The translations under genes and the position numbers were made by a program. Positions 1 through 9,100 of a stretch of 64,000 nt of DNA are shown in pieces; within the stretch, counting starts at the first letter, position 1, and each line of letters begins with the position of its first letter. The notes beneath the pieces were generated by a model. The model saw only the letters and a program-made list of their open reading frames with translations. It ran no database searches and was not told the origin of the DNA. This stretch comes from Planctomycetota bacterium (GTDB lineage: Bacteria > Planctomycetota > UBA8742 > UBA2392), in the NCBI GenBank assembly GCA_016712285.1, contig JADJRK010000001.1, positions 372,001 to 436,000 of the forward strand. Reading direction: 5' to 3'.

Positions 1-32
1 CTGAAGTGAGGGCCGATCTGTCGAAGCCAGGA

Positions 33-66
33 AAGCCAAACCTCGCCTCGCGGCGAGGTTTGGCTT
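33..66. terminator. Perfect stem-loop, likely terminator
   Basis: A perfect 15-bp inverted repeat (33-47 with 52-66) encloses a 4-nt loop. It lies about 100 nt past the stop of the leftward AbrB-like gene and may also serve a gene left of the window. There is no long T tract, so termination is inferred from the stem alone. The rest of 1-167 shows no gene I can support. Confidence 0.5.
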
Positions 67-167
67 GCGGCAGCTCTATCTGCGCCACTTGCGGATCAGC
101 GTTGACAGCTCATGTTTGCCCACAACTATCTTGCCAGGCGTTTGAGGACTGAGCCGTAGCGGGCGGG

Positions 168-341
168 TTAGTTCAGGTTGATGCCGCGATCGGCGATTTT
201 CTCGAGGATCAGCTTGCCGTCCTCGATGCGAATTTCGACTGCGTCGCCGATCTTCATGCCCAGGCGCTCAAGCAAATCACGCGGCAGGGGCGCGTAGCCC
301 TCGTCGCCAATCTGCTCGATTTTCAGCACAACCGTCTGCAT
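168..341 (-). CDS. AbrB/MazE-type (SpoVT-AbrB fold) small DNA-binding protein
   Basis: This 57-aa protein starts MQTVVLKIEQIGDEGYAPLP and continues with a LERLGMKIGDAVEIRIEDGKL-type strand pair, the usual pattern of the swapped-hairpin AbrB domain in MazE/VapB antitoxins and AbrB regulators. A GAGG ribosome-binding site lies 5 nt before the ATG. Antitoxins of this type normally sit next to a PIN or MazF toxin, but none is visible: upstream is a divergent sugar kinase and downstream a hairpin follows within about 100 nt. It is either an orphan antitoxin-like regulator or its partner lies outside the window. Family assignment is firm; function is inferred. Confidence 0.75.
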   Translation of the reverse strand: MQTVVLKIEQIGDEGYAPLPRDLLERLGMKIGDAVEIRIEDGKLILEKIADRGINLN

Positions 342-431
342 CGTTGCCTCTGCGGTGAAACGCCTGGCAGTTGCACTTCGCCGGGCGTGTTGTCCCCTGA
401 GCTAAGTCTTGGCTAGACTGCTTTCCTTTCG

Positions 432-460
432 TTGAGATTGCGTCAATCTCAAACTACATT
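432..460 (+). promoter_or_regulatory. Sigma70-type promoter of the ROK kinase gene
   Basis: TTGAGA (432-437), a 17-nt spacer and TACATT (455-460) match the -35/-10 consensus well. The predicted transcription start near 467 is only about 7 nt before the ATG at 474, too little for a Shine-Dalgarno site. It also rules out the longer reading frame that begins at 432. Confidence 0.6.
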
Positions 461-473
461 TCTGTGCAATTGC

Positions 474-1340
474 ATGCTGATCGGCGTGGACTGGGGTGGA
501 ACGCACATCAAAGCCGCCATCGTGGATGGCGCGAACGTGCGCGCCCACGCCACCGCCGACACCCATGCCGCCTCGGCGCTCGACGACATCGCGGCCTTGG
601 TAAAGCAACTGGCGCCCGCACCCGCGCAGGTCGGCGTTGCCATACCGGGCGAGGTGCGCGACGACGGCCGCTGCTGGCGGCTGCCGAACGTGCCCGGTTT
701 CGAGAACGTGAACATCGGCACGGAGTTGCAGCGACGCATCGGGTGCCCCGTCGCCGTCGAGAATGACGCAACCGCAGCCGCACTGGCCGAGCGCCTGTTC
801 GGCTGGGGCAACAAGTACAAAAGCTTCCTGCTGGTGACACTGGGCACGGGTGTGGGGGGCGGGCTCGTGCTGGATGGCAGCCTGCGGCGAGGGGCCGGCG
901 GCTTTGCCGGCGAAATCGGGCACGTGCTGGTCAACAGTTCGCCCGACGCGTGGCTGTGCGGTTGCGGCCGCGCCGGATGCATGGAGGCGTATGCCGGCAA
1001 GGCGGGCCTGCTGCGCAAGTACGCAGAGCTCGCGCCACCGCTGAGTTCAGTTAAAGAAATTGCGGATGTCGGCGGCCCAGCCGCAGAAGAAGTCTGGCAG
1101 CAGATGGGCGACGCGCTGGGCAAGGGGCTGGCGAGCATCAACAACACGCTCGACCTTGATGCAATCGTGTTTAGCGGCGGCATCAGCAACAGCCTGAACC
1201 TGATCGAGGGCCACGTGCGCAGGGCGCTGGCAGAGCGCGCGTTTGCGCCGCCCTTGTCACAAATCCCGCTGCTGATCAGCCAACTCGGCGAGCACGCGGG
1301 TGTGATCGGCGCCGCGCACCTGCCGACTAGTCCTTCTTGA
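474..1340 (+). CDS. ROK-family sugar kinase (glucokinase-like)
   Basis: This 288-aa protein has the ROK layout. The N-terminal phosphate-binding motif is IGVDWGGTHIKAA (residues 2-15). ENDATAAALAE carries the catalytic Asp, TLGTGVGGGLV is the second ATP motif, and GEIGHV is followed by the zinc-binding CGCGRAGCMEAY stretch diagnostic of ROK kinases. It probably phosphorylates glucose or another hexose with ATP in the cytoplasm; the exact sugar cannot be read from sequence. The ATG at 474 is chosen because the protein then begins at the family's usual point and because a promoter overlaps the longer alternative. Its 3' end overlaps the convergent gene by 14 bp. Confidence 0.85.
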   Translation: MLIGVDWGGTHIKAAIVDGANVRAHATADTHAASALDDIAALVKQLAPAPAQVGVAIPGEVRDDGRCWRLPNVPGFENVNIGTELQRRIGCPVAVENDATAAALAERLFGWGNKYKSFLLVTLGTGVGGGLVLDGSLRRGAGGFAGEIGHVLVNSSPDAWLCGCGRAGCMEAYAGKAGLLRKYAELAPPLSSVKEIADVGGPAAEEVWQQMGDALGKGLASINNTLDLDAIVFSGGISNSLNLIEGHVRRALAERAFAPPLSQIPLLISQLGEHAGVIGAAHLPTSPS

Positions 1341-2508
1341 GCGACTTCAACTTGGTGCAGAACCACTCCCAGCCCTGGTGGAGACTCTGGCGGTTGGCCT
1401 GGTCGTCGTTGGCGACATCGAACTTGCCGTGCGTGATCTTAAGCCGCACGCCGCCCTTGATCGCCTCGAACTCAATCTCGACGTTCAAGACCTGTTCAGC
1501 CGGTTCATAGGACCAGTGCCAGGTATAGCCGAGCTTCTTGTTGGCTTCCCAGTGCGTGATCTTGCCCTGCAACTCGTACACGTACTTGCCTTCGTTCTTG
1601 GGGTCAGGCCAGCGCAGTTCGTATTTGTCGCCGACCTTGGTGCCGATTTCAGACTCCGGCGCCCACCACTTGGCCTGGCCTTCAGTCGTGGTCCACAACT
1701 TCCACATCTCATCCAGGTCAAACCCGGGAAGGTTACCCGACAGCACGAGGCGCGACTTGTCGTCCGGCTCGAGCTGGTCCAGCGTCGGCGGCTTGGGGCT
1801 GAACAGGTGCTTCGTGCTTTCGCGGTGCAGCTTCATCAGGTTGTTGGTGCCCCAGTCGATCTGCACGATCTCGTGCTTTTCGTTCACCCAGACCGGCAAC
1901 TTGCTGCCGTTGGCGCGCGTGATGTCGATGCGCCAGGCGCTGGTCTCGCCTTCTGCCAGTTTCACTTTCTCTTCGCCCGTGACGGTGAACGTGGTTTCGC
2001 CCAGCAGCTTCAGGTTGTCCGCCTCGTTGTACTCGGTGCGCTTGACCACAGTGCCTTGCTTGTGGGGCATGCTGGCTGCAATCAGGAAGCCCATGCCGGT
2101 GACTGCGCCCTCGACAATCTCAACGCGCAGGTCATCCACGCCGGACTTGCCGACCATGACGTTGCCGGCACGGGCCGCCAGCATGTGGGTCAAGCCCGAC
2201 TTGAATTCGGAGTAAGTCAGCTCGCCTTCTTTGTCGAAAGTGATCTTGCGTTCTTCTTCGTATGTGCCGCCCTCGTACGCGAGGTGCAACTCCCAATAGA
2301 AGTGCTTGCCGCCCTGCTTGGTTTCCGTCGTGACGATGCGCGCGTAGCCTTCGGGCGTGCCGTCGGGCAGGTACATGCCGTACCAGAACTCGCCGACTCT
2401 GGCGGCGGGCTTGGCAGCCGGGATGTCTTCGCCTTCGGCGGGCGGGTCTTGGGCCAGCATTGTGGTTGCGCTCAGCAGGATCAGGCACAGGCACAGAAAT
2501 GGGCGCAT
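1327..2508 (-). CDS. Secreted protein with C-terminal SRPBCC/AHSA1-like domain
   Basis: This 393-aa protein begins with a signal peptide (MRPFLCLCLILLSATTMLAQ), preceded by GGAG 8 nt before the ATG at 2508, so the longer frame to 2568 is rejected. The first ~250 residues are a beta-rich region I do not recognise. The last ~130 residues resemble the AHSA1/START helix-grip fold: a Trp-rich 'WKLWTTTEGQAKWWAPE' start, central strands, and a C-terminal helix ending QGWEWFCTKLKSL. Such domains bind hydrophobic ligands or act as co-chaperones; a secreted one fused to a novel N-terminal domain is uncommon. It is probably periplasmic, role unknown. Confidence 0.7.
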   Translation of the reverse strand: MRPFLCLCLILLSATTMLAQDPPAEGEDIPAAKPAARVGEFWYGMYLPDGTPEGYARIVTTETKQGGKHFYWELHLAYEGGTYEEERKITFDKEGELTYSEFKSGLTHMLAARAGNVMVGKSGVDDLRVEIVEGAVTGMGFLIAASMPHKQGTVVKRTEYNEADNLKLLGETTFTVTGEEKVKLAEGETSAWRIDITRANGSKLPVWVNEKHEIVQIDWGTNNLMKLHRESTKHLFSPKPPTLDQLEPDDKSRLVLSGNLPGFDLDEMWKLWTTTEGQAKWWAPESEIGTKVGDKYELRWPDPKNEGKYVYELQGKITHWEANKKLGYTWHWSYEPAEQVLNVEIEFEAIKGGVRLKITHGKFDVANDDQANRQSLHQGWEWFCTKLKSLKKD

Positions 2509-2579
2509 GGCGTGCTCCGGGTTCATTGCAGGGGCAACCATGATGGCGCGGCGTTGCGCGGCGGGCAAGCGATTGTTGC

Positions 2580-2891
2580 CTATTCGTCGGGCTCAATCGT
2601 CACGACAAGCGGGAACTTCTGCGTGCGCGCGGCACTGATGGTCTGGTCTTTCTTCAACTCTGCCACTTCCTGCGGGTACGCGCCGGCAAGTCCCTGGCCG
2701 GTGTTGTGGACCTCAAGCATCACGGCTTTGGCTTTGTCGATGTCGTGGCCATAGAAGCGCATCAGCACCCAGACGACAAAATCCATTGTGGTCTTGGGGT
2801 CGTTGTGCAGCAGCACTTTCCACATCGGCGCGCGCTTTGACTTCGCATCGGTTTCGGTGCTGCGCTTTGGAAGTGTCTTGGTGTCAGGCAT
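2580..2891 (-). CDS. clpS: ClpS, N-degron adaptor of ClpAP protease
   Basis: This 103-aa protein has a disordered, charged N-terminus and a ClpS core from about residue 22. The N-degron pocket residues of E. coli ClpS are kept: N30-D31 (E. coli N34-D35), T34 (T38), gatekeeper M36 (M40) and H62 (H66). ClpS delivers proteins with bulky hydrophobic N-terminal residues to ClpA/ClpC-ClpP. A second, divergent ClpS lies immediately upstream on the same strand. No Shine-Dalgarno is seen; a TACAAT hexamer ends 7 nt before the ATG, so the message may be leaderless. Confidence 0.92.
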   Translation of the reverse strand: MPDTKTLPKRSTETDAKSKRAPMWKVLLHNDPKTTMDFVVWVLMRFYGHDIDKAKAVMLEVHNTGQGLAGAYPQEVAELKKDQTISAARTQKFPLVVTIEPDE

Positions 2892-2898
2892 GTGGCGT

Positions 2899-2904
2899 AT
2901 TGTA
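2899..2904 (-). promoter_or_regulatory. -10 hexamer (TACAAT) of clpS
   Basis: TACAAT ends 7 nt before the clpS ATG, placing the predicted start site at or next to the start codon. A TTGATC about 15 nt upstream is a possible but short-spaced -35. Confidence 0.5.
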
Positions 2905-2928
2905 GCAGATGGCGGACGCGATCAACCG

Positions 2929-3267
2929 TCAGGCATGCTCAGCCAATGTCACCTTGAAAGGGTAGCCGGCGGCTTGCACCGCGCGCTGAATGCGCTGCAT
3001 CAGTGCTTCGGCGCTGGCGCGCGGCAACGCCGCAACCTGAAACTGCCCGTTCGCAGCCACGCTTTCGCAAAGTTTGCGGGCGTCGGGCTCGTCGTAGCCC
3101 AGGTACGTCTCAAGCAGGAACAGCACGAAGTCCGCGGGCGTCGCATCGTCGTCGTGGAACACGATTCCGAACTTCGGTGCCATGGCAGTCAGGTCCTCGC
3201 CGTGCGTGGACTCGGACGGTCGCCGGGTTTCTTCGGGCGCGCGCTGCGTGGGGCTGTCATCGGGCAT
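2929..3267 (-). CDS. Second ClpS-like adaptor with altered N-degron pocket
   Basis: This 112-aa protein has the ClpS core from about residue 32 (FGIVFHDDDATPADFVLFLL). Aligned by eye to E. coli ClpS, N34 becomes D39, gatekeeper M40 becomes A45 and H66 becomes A71, while D35, T38 and P39 are kept. It therefore probably still folds and docks on ClpA/ClpC but should recognise different N-terminal residues, or act as a regulator. It lies 37 nt upstream of clpS on the same strand, like a duplicated pair. The start at 3267 is supported by a perfect TATAAT ending 6 nt upstream; the frame extends to 3396 but that part overlaps the divergent gene. Confidence 0.8.
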   Translation of the reverse strand: MPDDSPTQRAPEETRRPSESTHGEDLTAMAPKFGIVFHDDDATPADFVLFLLETYLGYDEPDARKLCESVAANGQFQVAALPRASAEALMQRIQRAVQAAGYPFKVTLAEHA

Positions 3268-3273
3268 ACCCTG

Positions 3274-3279
3274 ATTATA
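3274..3279 (-). promoter_or_regulatory. Consensus -10 (TATAAT) 6 nt before the second clpS
   Basis: A perfect TATAAT is followed by CAGGGT and then the ATG at 3267. The predicted start site coincides with the start codon, as expected of a leaderless mRNA. The -35 region (TTCAGC at 17 nt) is weak. Confidence 0.6.
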
Positions 3280-3313
3280 GCGTGCGGACCGGCCCGGCTG
3301 AAAGTGAATCACG

Positions 3314-4567
3314 ATGCGCATTCTGCTGTTCCCCATGGGCAGCCACGGTGACGTCCATCCCTTCCTGGGGCTGGGTCGCGCATTGCAGGCGCGCAATCAC
3401 GAAGTGTTCATCATCACCAGCGCCTATTTCGAGACCGCCGTGCGCGCCGCTGGCCTTGAGTTCAGGCCCGTCGGCACGGCAGACGACTACGTGCGCGTCA
3501 CCAAGGACCCCAACCTGTGGCACCCCACGCGCGCCTTTGAAACGCTGGTTGAGAAAGCCGTCAATCACTCCTACGAGCCGGTCATGCAGCACGCCGCCGA
3601 CCTGAATAAACCCGGCGAAACCGTGATGGCAGCCGGCAGCCTGGCGTGGGCGACCCGCAACGCGCGCGACAAGCTGGGCATTCCGCTTGCGACGATTCAC
3701 CTGGCGCCATCGCTATTCATCAGCAGCTATCACATGCCGCTGTTCCATGGGGCGCCGGTACCGCAATGGGCGCCACGCTGGCTTAAAGAATTGCAATGGA
3801 AGATCGCCACGCGCGTTTCCGACAAGGCTGTGCTGCCCGGCCTCAACCGCTTTCGGCGCGAACTCGGCCTGGCGCCGGCCAAACGCATCATCCGGCAGTG
3901 GTGGCATTCGCCAGACCGCGTGCTGGGCCTGTTCCCGGACTGGTTCGGCCCGCCGCAGCCTGACTGGCCGCCGCAAACGCAACTGACCGGCTTTCCGATG
4001 TTCGACGAGCGCGAAGCCCGCCGCATGCCCGACGAGTTGTCGGAGTGGCTTGGGCAGGGCGAGCCGCCGGTGGTGTTCACACCCGGCAGCGCAATGGCGC
4101 ACGGCCACAGGTTTTTCGCGCAGGCAGCCGAGGCCATGAAACTGCTGGGCCGGCGCGGCTTGCTCATGACCCAGTATCCCGAGACGGTGCCCAGGCAGTT
4201 GCCGCAAGGCGTGCGTCACTTCGAGTGGGCGCCGTTCAGCGAACTGCTGCCGCGGGCAGCCGCGCTGGTGTATCACGGCGGCGTGGGCACATGCGCGCAG
4301 GCGCTGCGGGCCGGCACGCCGCACCTCGTGATGCATATGGCCCACGACCAGTTGGACAACTTGTCACGGGTGCGTGACCTCGGCGTTGGCGCCGGCGTAC
4401 CACCGAAGCGCTTCAAGGCCCGCTGGATTGCCGACCGGCTGCAAGCGCTCACGGGCGATCCATCCGTAAAGCAAGGTTGCACCGAAGTAGCAGCGCGCTT
4501 CGACGTGCAGGGCTGGATGCGCAAGACCTGCGAACTGGTAGAGACCACAAGCCTGAGTGAGAAGTAG
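3314..4567 (+). CDS. GT1-family glycosyltransferase (UGT/rhamnosyltransferase type)
   Basis: This 417-aa protein has the GT-B two-domain layout. It begins MRILLFPMGSHGDVHPFLGLGRAL, the N-terminal start of GT1 enzymes such as sterol glucosyltransferases and RhlB-like rhamnosyltransferases. The C-terminal donor site is visible as VFTPGSA, then FEWAPFSELLPRAAALVYHGGVGTC and the HDQLDN segment, where the HGG motif contacts the nucleotide-sugar phosphates. It probably glycosylates a lipid or small hydrophobic acceptor in the cytoplasm. Acceptor and donor are unknown and no biosynthetic partner is adjacent. Confidence 0.85.
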   Translation: MRILLFPMGSHGDVHPFLGLGRALQARNHEVFIITSAYFETAVRAAGLEFRPVGTADDYVRVTKDPNLWHPTRAFETLVEKAVNHSYEPVMQHAADLNKPGETVMAAGSLAWATRNARDKLGIPLATIHLAPSLFISSYHMPLFHGAPVPQWAPRWLKELQWKIATRVSDKAVLPGLNRFRRELGLAPAKRIIRQWWHSPDRVLGLFPDWFGPPQPDWPPQTQLTGFPMFDEREARRMPDELSEWLGQGEPPVVFTPGSAMAHGHRFFAQAAEAMKLLGRRGLLMTQYPETVPRQLPQGVRHFEWAPFSELLPRAAALVYHGGVGTCAQALRAGTPHLVMHMAHDQLDNLSRVRDLGVGAGVPPKRFKARWIADRLQALTGDPSVKQGCTEVAARFDVQGWMRKTCELVETTSLSEK

Positions 4568-4615
4568 CAGGCGTGCAGCCAGAGCCACCGGCGTTTCCTC
4601 CTGACTGTGCGGACA

Positions 4616-4648
4616 TCAGGATTGGCGCGTCGTCGGCGCCAGCCCTGA
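4616..4648 (+). terminator. Stem-loop after the glycosyltransferase gene
   Basis: A 13-bp stem (4616-4628 with 4636-4648, one mismatch and one G-U) encloses a 7-nt loop about 50 nt past the stop codon. No T tract follows, so it may be a Rho-independent-like or mRNA-stabilising hairpin. Confidence 0.4.
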
Positions 4649-4986
4649 CAGAGTTGTTCACCCAACCTTCGGCCATGATGAACGTGCCTTTCAGGCAGGC
4701 GGATACCCATGATTCCATGTTTCCTGGGCCTTCAGCCTGGCTGACTGAACCTGCCCATCGGGTCGGGAACTCGCCGGCCCTGCAAGGCCGGGATTTTCGG
4801 GGTCAAAGCTTCAGAGCCTCGGCAGGGGCGGCGCCGGCAACATGCGTTGTTTGCCGCACATTCAAAGCCCCCAGCTGACTCCGAGGCATGCGGTCCGGGT
4901 GCCTGAACCGCTTGTCTATGCACCGCCTGCCTTCCATTCTTGCTTATGCTTTGACGTAATCGGATAGCGGCTTCTCGGAGACGATC
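4649..4986. other. Intergenic stretch without a supported gene
   Basis: About 340 nt separate the hairpin from the protease gene. Short open frames on both strands have no recognisable start signals or domains. A small stem (CGGCC...GGCCG) sits near 4775-4790. GGAG about 7 nt before 4987 is the protease ribosome-binding site, and TTGACG near 4952 could be part of its promoter. Nothing else is supported. Confidence 0.5.
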
Positions 4987-6138
4987 ATGGATGCCAGGTT
5001 GCGTGTGTTGACGGCTGTTCTGGTGCTGTTTGGTCTTGGCCTTTGGGTTGCGGCGCAGGAGCAGCCGGTGCCGGAAGAATGGGACGTGGCCATCGCCGAG
5101 AAAGTCCTGGAAGCCAAACCGGGCACGGCGTTGACGATTGAACTGCCAGCTAACGGCGCGCGTTTGCAGGGTGTGCGCTTCAAGCTGCCGGAGGGCACCA
5201 AGAAAGTCTATGCGCAGGTGACCGATGCCAGCGCTGACATTGATCTGTGGCTGACGCGCGAGCGCGCCAAGGACATGGCCACGCTGCTGGAAGAGGCAGA
5301 GGCCGAGAAAGCGACTGGGCGCCTGAGCGAGTTGATGGAAGTGTCTGAAGGCTTGCGGGCGGGTACTTACTACGTGTACGCGGGCAGTTTGTCGGCAACC
5401 ACCGACGAAGAGATCAGCTTCAAGCTGCTGATCAGCTTGAACGATGCGCCGCCGCCGATGGCGCTGCCGGCGTTGCCGTTCACGGCACTTGAGCAGTTGT
5501 CGCCCGCCGAGCGCGCAGTGCATGCCTGCGTGGCCCTGAACACAGACGAAGGCGGCGGCAGCGGCACGGTCGTCACGCCCGGCGGGTTGATCCTGACCAA
5601 CCGGCACGTGCTAGAGAACGAAGACGGGTCGTTTGCGGCAACGGTGTTTGTGAGCTTCACGCGCGACCCGCGCGGACTGCCCGTGCAAACGCACACAGCC
5701 GTGGTGATCGACCAAAGTGCCGAACTGGATCTCGCGCTGCTGCGCATCACCGAGGACTTGAACGGCAGGCCTGTCGAGAACCCCAGTTTCGCGTGGCTGC
5801 CGCTGGCGCACAGCGGACCCGAGTTCGGCCACGAGTTGCGCTGCCTTGGCTATCCCGCAATCGGGGGCTCGGGCAGTGTCGCCAGCATCACGATGACCAG
5901 CGGCGTGGTCAGCGGCTTTGCCGTGCGAAAGAACGTGCTGCAATGGCTGAAGACCGATTGCCTGATTTCGGCTGGCAACAGCGGCGGCGCGGCCTTGAAC
6001 GCGGGCTACGAACTGGTCGGCATACCCACAGAGAGCCTGCACGATCCGGACACGCTGGAGTCGCTGGGATATGTCAGGCCGGTGGATTCAATCCCCAAGG
6101 GTTGGCTGGAACGGATCAGGAAAGATCTGACCAAGTAG
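4987..6138 (+). CDS. Secreted trypsin-like (HtrA/S1-type) serine protease
   Basis: This 383-aa protein has a signal peptide (residues 1-23, ending VAAQ). Residues ~35-150 form a beta-rich domain resembling a pre-peptidase (PPC-like) module with alternating GTYYVYAGSL-type strands. The protease domain (~175-375) carries the complete triad: H207 in LTNRHV, D248 in AELDLALL and S332 in SAGNSGGAAL. No PDZ domain follows, so it is shorter than DegP/HtrA. It likely cleaves or senses envelope proteins in the periplasm. A GGAG site precedes the ATG. Substrate unknown. Confidence 0.85.
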   Translation: MDARLRVLTAVLVLFGLGLWVAAQEQPVPEEWDVAIAEKVLEAKPGTALTIELPANGARLQGVRFKLPEGTKKVYAQVTDASADIDLWLTRERAKDMATLLEEAEAEKATGRLSELMEVSEGLRAGTYYVYAGSLSATTDEEISFKLLISLNDAPPPMALPALPFTALEQLSPAERAVHACVALNTDEGGGSGTVVTPGGLILTNRHVLENEDGSFAATVFVSFTRDPRGLPVQTHTAVVIDQSAELDLALLRITEDLNGRPVENPSFAWLPLAHSGPEFGHELRCLGYPAIGGSGSVASITMTSGVVSGFAVRKNVLQWLKTDCLISAGNSGGAALNAGYELVGIPTESLHDPDTLESLGYVRPVDSIPKGWLERIRKDLTK

Positions 6139-6165
6139 CGTGCGCCTGCTGGGGGCATGGTCGTG

Positions 6166-9100
6166 CTATTCGCTTTCGAGGCGCGCGATTCTTGCCTTGA
6201 TGTCTTCAGCGTTCTCTGCCTCGGGTGCGCGCCTGAGATATTCCTGATAGTCGGCAAGGGCGGCGGCCTTGTCGCCCAAGGCCTCATGGCATTCACCGCG
6301 AAAGGCCCAGCACTGGACCAGCAAGTTGCCGTGCGTGCTGATGGCCTGCGTGAAGTCAGCGATTGCGCCGCGATACTGCTTCAGCTTCATGCGGTATACG
6401 CCGCGTCCGTTGTATCCCCACGCGTGCCCCGGCGAAATTTCAAGCATGCGCGTGACGTCGGCAATGGCGCCTTCCACATCGCCCAGCATGTTCCGGCAGG
6501 CGGCGCGGTTGATCCAGGCTTCGGGGTGATAGGGGTTCAATTCGAGAGCGCGCGAGCAGTCTCCTATCGCAAGCTCGTAATTCTTCAGATGGATGTTCGC
6601 GGCTGCGCGGTTGGCATACCCGACTTCCCAGTACGGCTCGAGCTCAATGACCTTCGTGTAGTCGCGCAGTGCGGCTTCATGGTCGCGGACCCAGACGTTG
6701 TAAACGTAGCCCCGCGAATTGAGCAGGATCGGGTCCTTCGGGCTTAGCGTCACCGCCGTGTTCAAGTCCTCAAGGGCGAGTGCATGGTTTCCCATCCTGC
6801 CACGTATCAGCCCGCGTCGGCCGTATGCAATCGCGTTATCGGGGTCGATTTCCAGCGCCCGATTCAGCATCTCGATTGCGGCTTCCGTGTTGCCCAGTGA
6901 ATCGGCGTAGTCGGTGATTGCCGCCGAATTGTCCGGCTCAAGTTCAAAGGCACGGCGCCTGTCCCCATTGGCCGCAGCCGTCAGACCCTGCTCAATGCGG
7001 ATTGAGGCCCTTGCAAGAAACTCCGCCGCAGTGACCGGCTCCGGCATATCCGTGGGCTCGGGCACGCGGTTGAAGTTGCGCTTGGCCTGCATCCAGACGA
7101 CGCTGCGCACGCCGAACCGCTTGCGAGCCTCCAGAAGCGGCCGGTAAGCCAGCGAGTGTGCCGTCAAACCAAGTGCGCTGGCAGCTTCCACGGCCAGGCG
7201 CGTGTCATTGATCTCGGCCAGAAACGCCGCCAATGGCGGCACGGCACGCTCTGGCAGATCGATGTAACCCAGCACCCGGCAGAGCAAAGTGATTTCGTCG
7301 CGCTCGGCCTGTGTCCACAGGATGTCCGGGTCTTTGTCGCGCGCCTTCTCTACATGTGGCGCCAGCGCGGCTGCCAGCAGCTCGACCGTCTGGGGTTCAC
7401 GGAGTGCGCTGATGTGGACGACGTAGTCATCAAGCCGAATGTTGCCGCGCGGGCGACCTCCGCGCGCCAAACCCCGGCGGATGTCATCCAGCGTGGCTTC
7501 AATCACCTGCTTCTGCCGGGCCAGCAACGCGTTGCGGGCGGCATCGACACGCGCCTTCCATGCTTTGCGCGAAGCGTCTTCATCCTGGGTGCCCTCAATG
7601 ATGAACGCCGCCAGCGCGAAGTCTTCATTCAGCATCGCCAACTCCGCGGCAAGATAGCGCGACGCGTTCAGCACTTCGCGGCGTGCTGCCAGTTCCGCTT
7701 CCGGCACAAACTCGTGGCTGACGCCGGCCACCGGCTCTGTCCACAACCGTATCAGCTCCTGGGTAGTTCCCGCGGCTGCCAGCAGGCCCGAAACGATGCG
7801 GGCGTTTTCGGTGCGGTCCGATGGCGACAGCCCACCCTGGTCGGTGCCGCGCCGTTGAAGTTCACTGATGCGCTGCTTTGCTTCGTGGGCCAGGTTTTCA
7901 CCCCGTTGCTCGCGGGCGCGGGAGTCTTGCGCGTTGATTTCCGCACGGCGTTGCTCGATCAACCGTTCCCGCTCTTGCTTCTGGCGCTGCTCCATGGCTT
8001 CTCGGGCTTCGCGCTCAGAATCCGCGGCAGCCAATGCGTCCCGCGCCGTGTCGCGCTCGCCGAGTATGCTGTCAAAGGCATACGCCGCGCCGCCAACGAT
8101 GACAGCCAGCGCAACGCATGCAATTGCGACGGCGGCCTTGTTGCGGCGCACGAAGCGTCTCAGAAGTTCGCCGCGGCTGTAGCGGTAAACACTCAGGTTG
8201 CGCCCGTCGCGGAATGCCGTGACCTCGCGAGCGAGCGCCGTCGCGCTTTCGAGGCGCTGGGCACGATCGCGGGCCATGGCCTTTTCGGCCAGCGAGACAA
8301 GATCGGGCGGCGCGAGCGGGGCGATCTGCTTCAGTGGCTCTGGCTCGAGTACCAGTACACGCGCGAGCACCGTCTGCGCGTTTGTGCCTTCAAAGGGCGG
8401 ACGGCCCGAGAGTATCTCGTACAGGATCGCGCCAAGGGCGTACACGTCGCTGCGTTCATCTACCTTGTCGAGTTCGCCCTTGGCCTGCTCAGGCGGCATG
8501 TAGGCGGGTGTGCCCAGCACGGCACCATCGAGCGTGCGGGCGCTGCTGTCGTCCTGCAGCAGGCTGGGGCTGAACTCGGCGAGGCCCTTGCGCTGCACGG
8601 TCTTTTCTTCCTGGCCCTGCACGCGGGCCAGCCCCCAGTCAAGCACCAGGGTTTCGCCGAAGTCGCCCAGCATGATATTGGCGGGCTTGAGGTCTCGGTG
8701 GATCACGCCGCGCGAGTGCGCGTAGGCAATGGCATTGCAGACGTCGTTGAACGCATCGAGCAGTTGCAGGCGCAGCGACAGCTTTTGCTGCTCGCCCAGA
8801 GATCCGTCGCGTTGGATGCTCTGCAGCCGATGCGCCATGGTTTTGCCGCGCACCAGCTTCATCGTGTAGAAAACGCTGCCATCGTCTCGCGCGGCAATCT
8901 CGTACACCGGCACGATGTTGGGGTGTTCGAGCTGGCCGGTGACCTTGGCTTCGCGCAAAAAGCGCTCGACCAGCCCCGCCGTGGAACTTCCCGAGGTGCC
9001 GCCGCCGGGCTGGGGCAGCAGTTCTTTCAACGCAACTTCGCGGCCTACGGCGTTGTCCAGGGCGATCAAGATGCGCCCCATGCCGCCGCGGGCATACTCG

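Noticed and set aside
1378..2754. 458-codon plus-strand frame
   Set aside because: Antisense to the secreted SRPBCC gene and to clpS; no signal or domain.
4573..4878. 101-codon plus-strand frame after the glycosyltransferase
   Set aside because: No ribosome-binding site and low-complexity composition; a hairpin lies inside it.
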